From JAGTVG01 sp965365275 (lineage in GTDB: Bacteria > Bacteroidota > Bacteroidia > Cytophagales > Cyclobacteriaceae), in assembly GCA_965365275.1 (NCBI GenBank), contig CBDUBA010000002.1, positions 1 to 64,000 on the forward strand: a stretch of 64,000 bases of DNA, written 5' to 3'. Position 1 is the stretch's first letter. Every line of letters starts with the position of its first letter. A model generated the notes under the pieces. That model was not told where the DNA came from and searched no databases. It saw only the letters and a program-made list of their open reading frames with translations. Positions 63,233 through 64,000 of the stretch are shown here, piece after piece. The position numbers and the translations under genes are program-made.

Positions 63233-64000
63233 GTGCCAAAATACCTTATTTGTCAGATAATCCTGTGTGGATTTTGCCTGTCAGTGATAAATCTTTATGG
63301 CCAGGAAAAGCAAGGAACGATTGAGATTGAAGCCAAAGATACAAAAGGTGATCATGCCCAGGTCGATTCAAAACTATCGATCGTGCGCTTTGTGTTTTAC
63401 AATGTAGAAAACCTTTTCCATCCCTCTGACGACAGTATCAAGCTTGATGAAGCTTTCACCCCTGGAGGAACTTACTATTGGACATATAGAAGATATTATT
63501 CTAAAATCAATAATTTGGGCAAGCTTTTTGTAGCCATAGGTGAGGGACGTATGCCAGCTGTTATTGCACTGTGTGAAATCGAAAATCATCAAGTGCTGGA
63601 TGACATACTGAATAAATCGGTTATGAAATATTTCTCTTACCAAGTTATTCATAAAGATTCGCCCGATATAAGGGGTATTGATGTAGGACTTTTATATGAT
63701 CCTTCACAGTTTAAGCCCTTAAAATATGAGTATTTCAGAATTTCTGATCCACAATTTCCCGATCTCAAGACCAGGGAAATTTTGTATGTTTCCGGAATTA
63801 TATATAAATCAGTCCAATGCCATATTTTTGTTAATCATTGGCCTTCCAGGAGAGGTGGTCAGATGGCCAGCGAAGCCAAACGGATGGTAGCCGCAAAGAA
63901 GCTAAAACAAGTTGTTGATAGTTTGGTTTATAACGATACTTACTCGAATATTATAATTATGGGTGATTTTAACGATGAACCTGCTAACCGTTCGTTAAAA
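63233..64000 (+). CDS. secreted endonuclease/exonuclease/phosphatase family protein (partial)
   Basis: Runs off the window end; 256 codons are visible. It starts at GTG 63233 with a signal peptide (MPKYLICQIILCGFCLSVIN, cleavage near YGQ). The EEP fold follows: VRFVFYNVENLF, ALCEIENHQV, RGIDVGLLYDP, VNHWPSRRGG and MGDFNDEP, which supply the metal-binding Glu, catalytic His and Asp-Asn residues. Members cleave DNA, RNA or phosphoesters; as an exported protein it may scavenge phosphate or nucleic acid. The frame is closed by a TAA at 63209, so no longer start exists. Confidence 0.85.
   Translation, partial: MPKYLICQIILCGFCLSVINLYGQEKQGTIEIEAKDTKGDHAQVDSKLSIVRFVFYNVENLFHPSDDSIKLDEAFTPGGTYYWTYRRYYSKINNLGKLFVAIGEGRMPAVIALCEIENHQVLDDILNKSVMKYFSYQVIHKDSPDIRGIDVGLLYDPSQFKPLKYEYFRISDPQFPDLKTREILYVSGIIYKSVQCHIFVNHWPSRRGGQMASEAKRMVAAKKLKQVVDSLVYNDTYSNIIIMGDFNDEPANRSLK

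Noticed and set aside
1..64000. CRISPR array, rRNA operon, insertion sequence or prophage
   Set aside because: No regularly spaced repeats, transposase, integrase or phage structural genes seen anywhere in the window.

Overview
The window is a stretch of a low-GC chromosome from a member of the phylum Bacteroidota. The evidence is a SusC/SusD pair, the gliding-motility lipoproteins GldB and GldD and the membrane protein GldE, a secreted CotH protein with a C-terminal type IX secretion (T9SS) sorting domain, an isolated atpD-atpC pair, a predicted -7 promoter box of the Bacteroidota form TAnnTTTG in front of many genes, and few Shine-Dalgarno sequences. The class cannot be fixed from sequence alone; a gliding environmental lineage near Cytophagia or Flavobacteriia fits best. 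No rRNA, tRNA, CRISPR array, phage or insertion sequence was seen. About a quarter of the genes start with TTG or GTG.

Layout: (1) 0-3 kb: a DUF2797 zinc protein, a small unknown ORF, an ElbB-like DJ-1 family protein and an RluA-family pseudouridine synthase ending in a clear terminator. (2) 3-6.1 kb, minus strand: a cysteine-rich HYC_CC_PP protein, a periplasmic HMA metal-binding protein and a TonB-dependent receptor, probably for copper or another soft metal. (3) 6.4-19.3 kb: an accessory-looking locus with two giant FG-GAP/ASPIC-UnbV lipoproteins (about 1115 aa each) flanking a SusC/SusD nutrient-uptake pair, with no carbohydrate-active enzyme alongside. (4) 19.4-32 kb, minus strand: a small membrane protein, CotH, F1 ATPase epsilon and beta subunits, an orphan histidine kinase, a NatA/NatB-like ABC exporter, a secreted toast-rack-like protein, dnaJ, grpE, obg, adk and hpt. 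(5) 32.2-39.5 kb, plus strand: upp, a Ca/Na antiporter, a small membrane protein, nadA-nadB for de novo NAD synthesis, and an AsmA/DUF748 envelope protein. (6) 39.5-45.2 kb, minus strand: a tight operon mutY-ssb-gldE-gldD-recG that mixes DNA repair with gliding and T9SS genes. (7) 45.3-51.1 kb, plus strand: HU, a TPR protein, a 29-aa AURKAIP1/COX24-like mini-protein, RNase G, prfA, a beta-helix lipoprotein and YjbQ. (8) 51.2-58.9 kb: uvrA; an ECF sigma factor overlapping a putative small anti-sigma factor and followed by nth; a glycosyltransferase; gldB; and a PorT-like barrel. (9) 58.9-64 kb: a tightly coupled SCP2-sulfotransferase-DUF1214 operon that may act on a lipid, converging on tag and a short-chain dehydrogenase, then a 35-aa membrane peptide and a secreted endonuclease/exonuclease/phosphatase protein cut by the window end.

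Most of the window is housekeeping. The parts I would look at twice are the FG-GAP/UnbV-SusCD locus, the SCP2-sulfotransferase-DUF1214 operon with its apparently leaderless promoter, the Cys-Cys metal triad, the two mini-genes, and a DnaJ that keeps only one of two zinc centres. I did not see a system I can firmly call undescribed.
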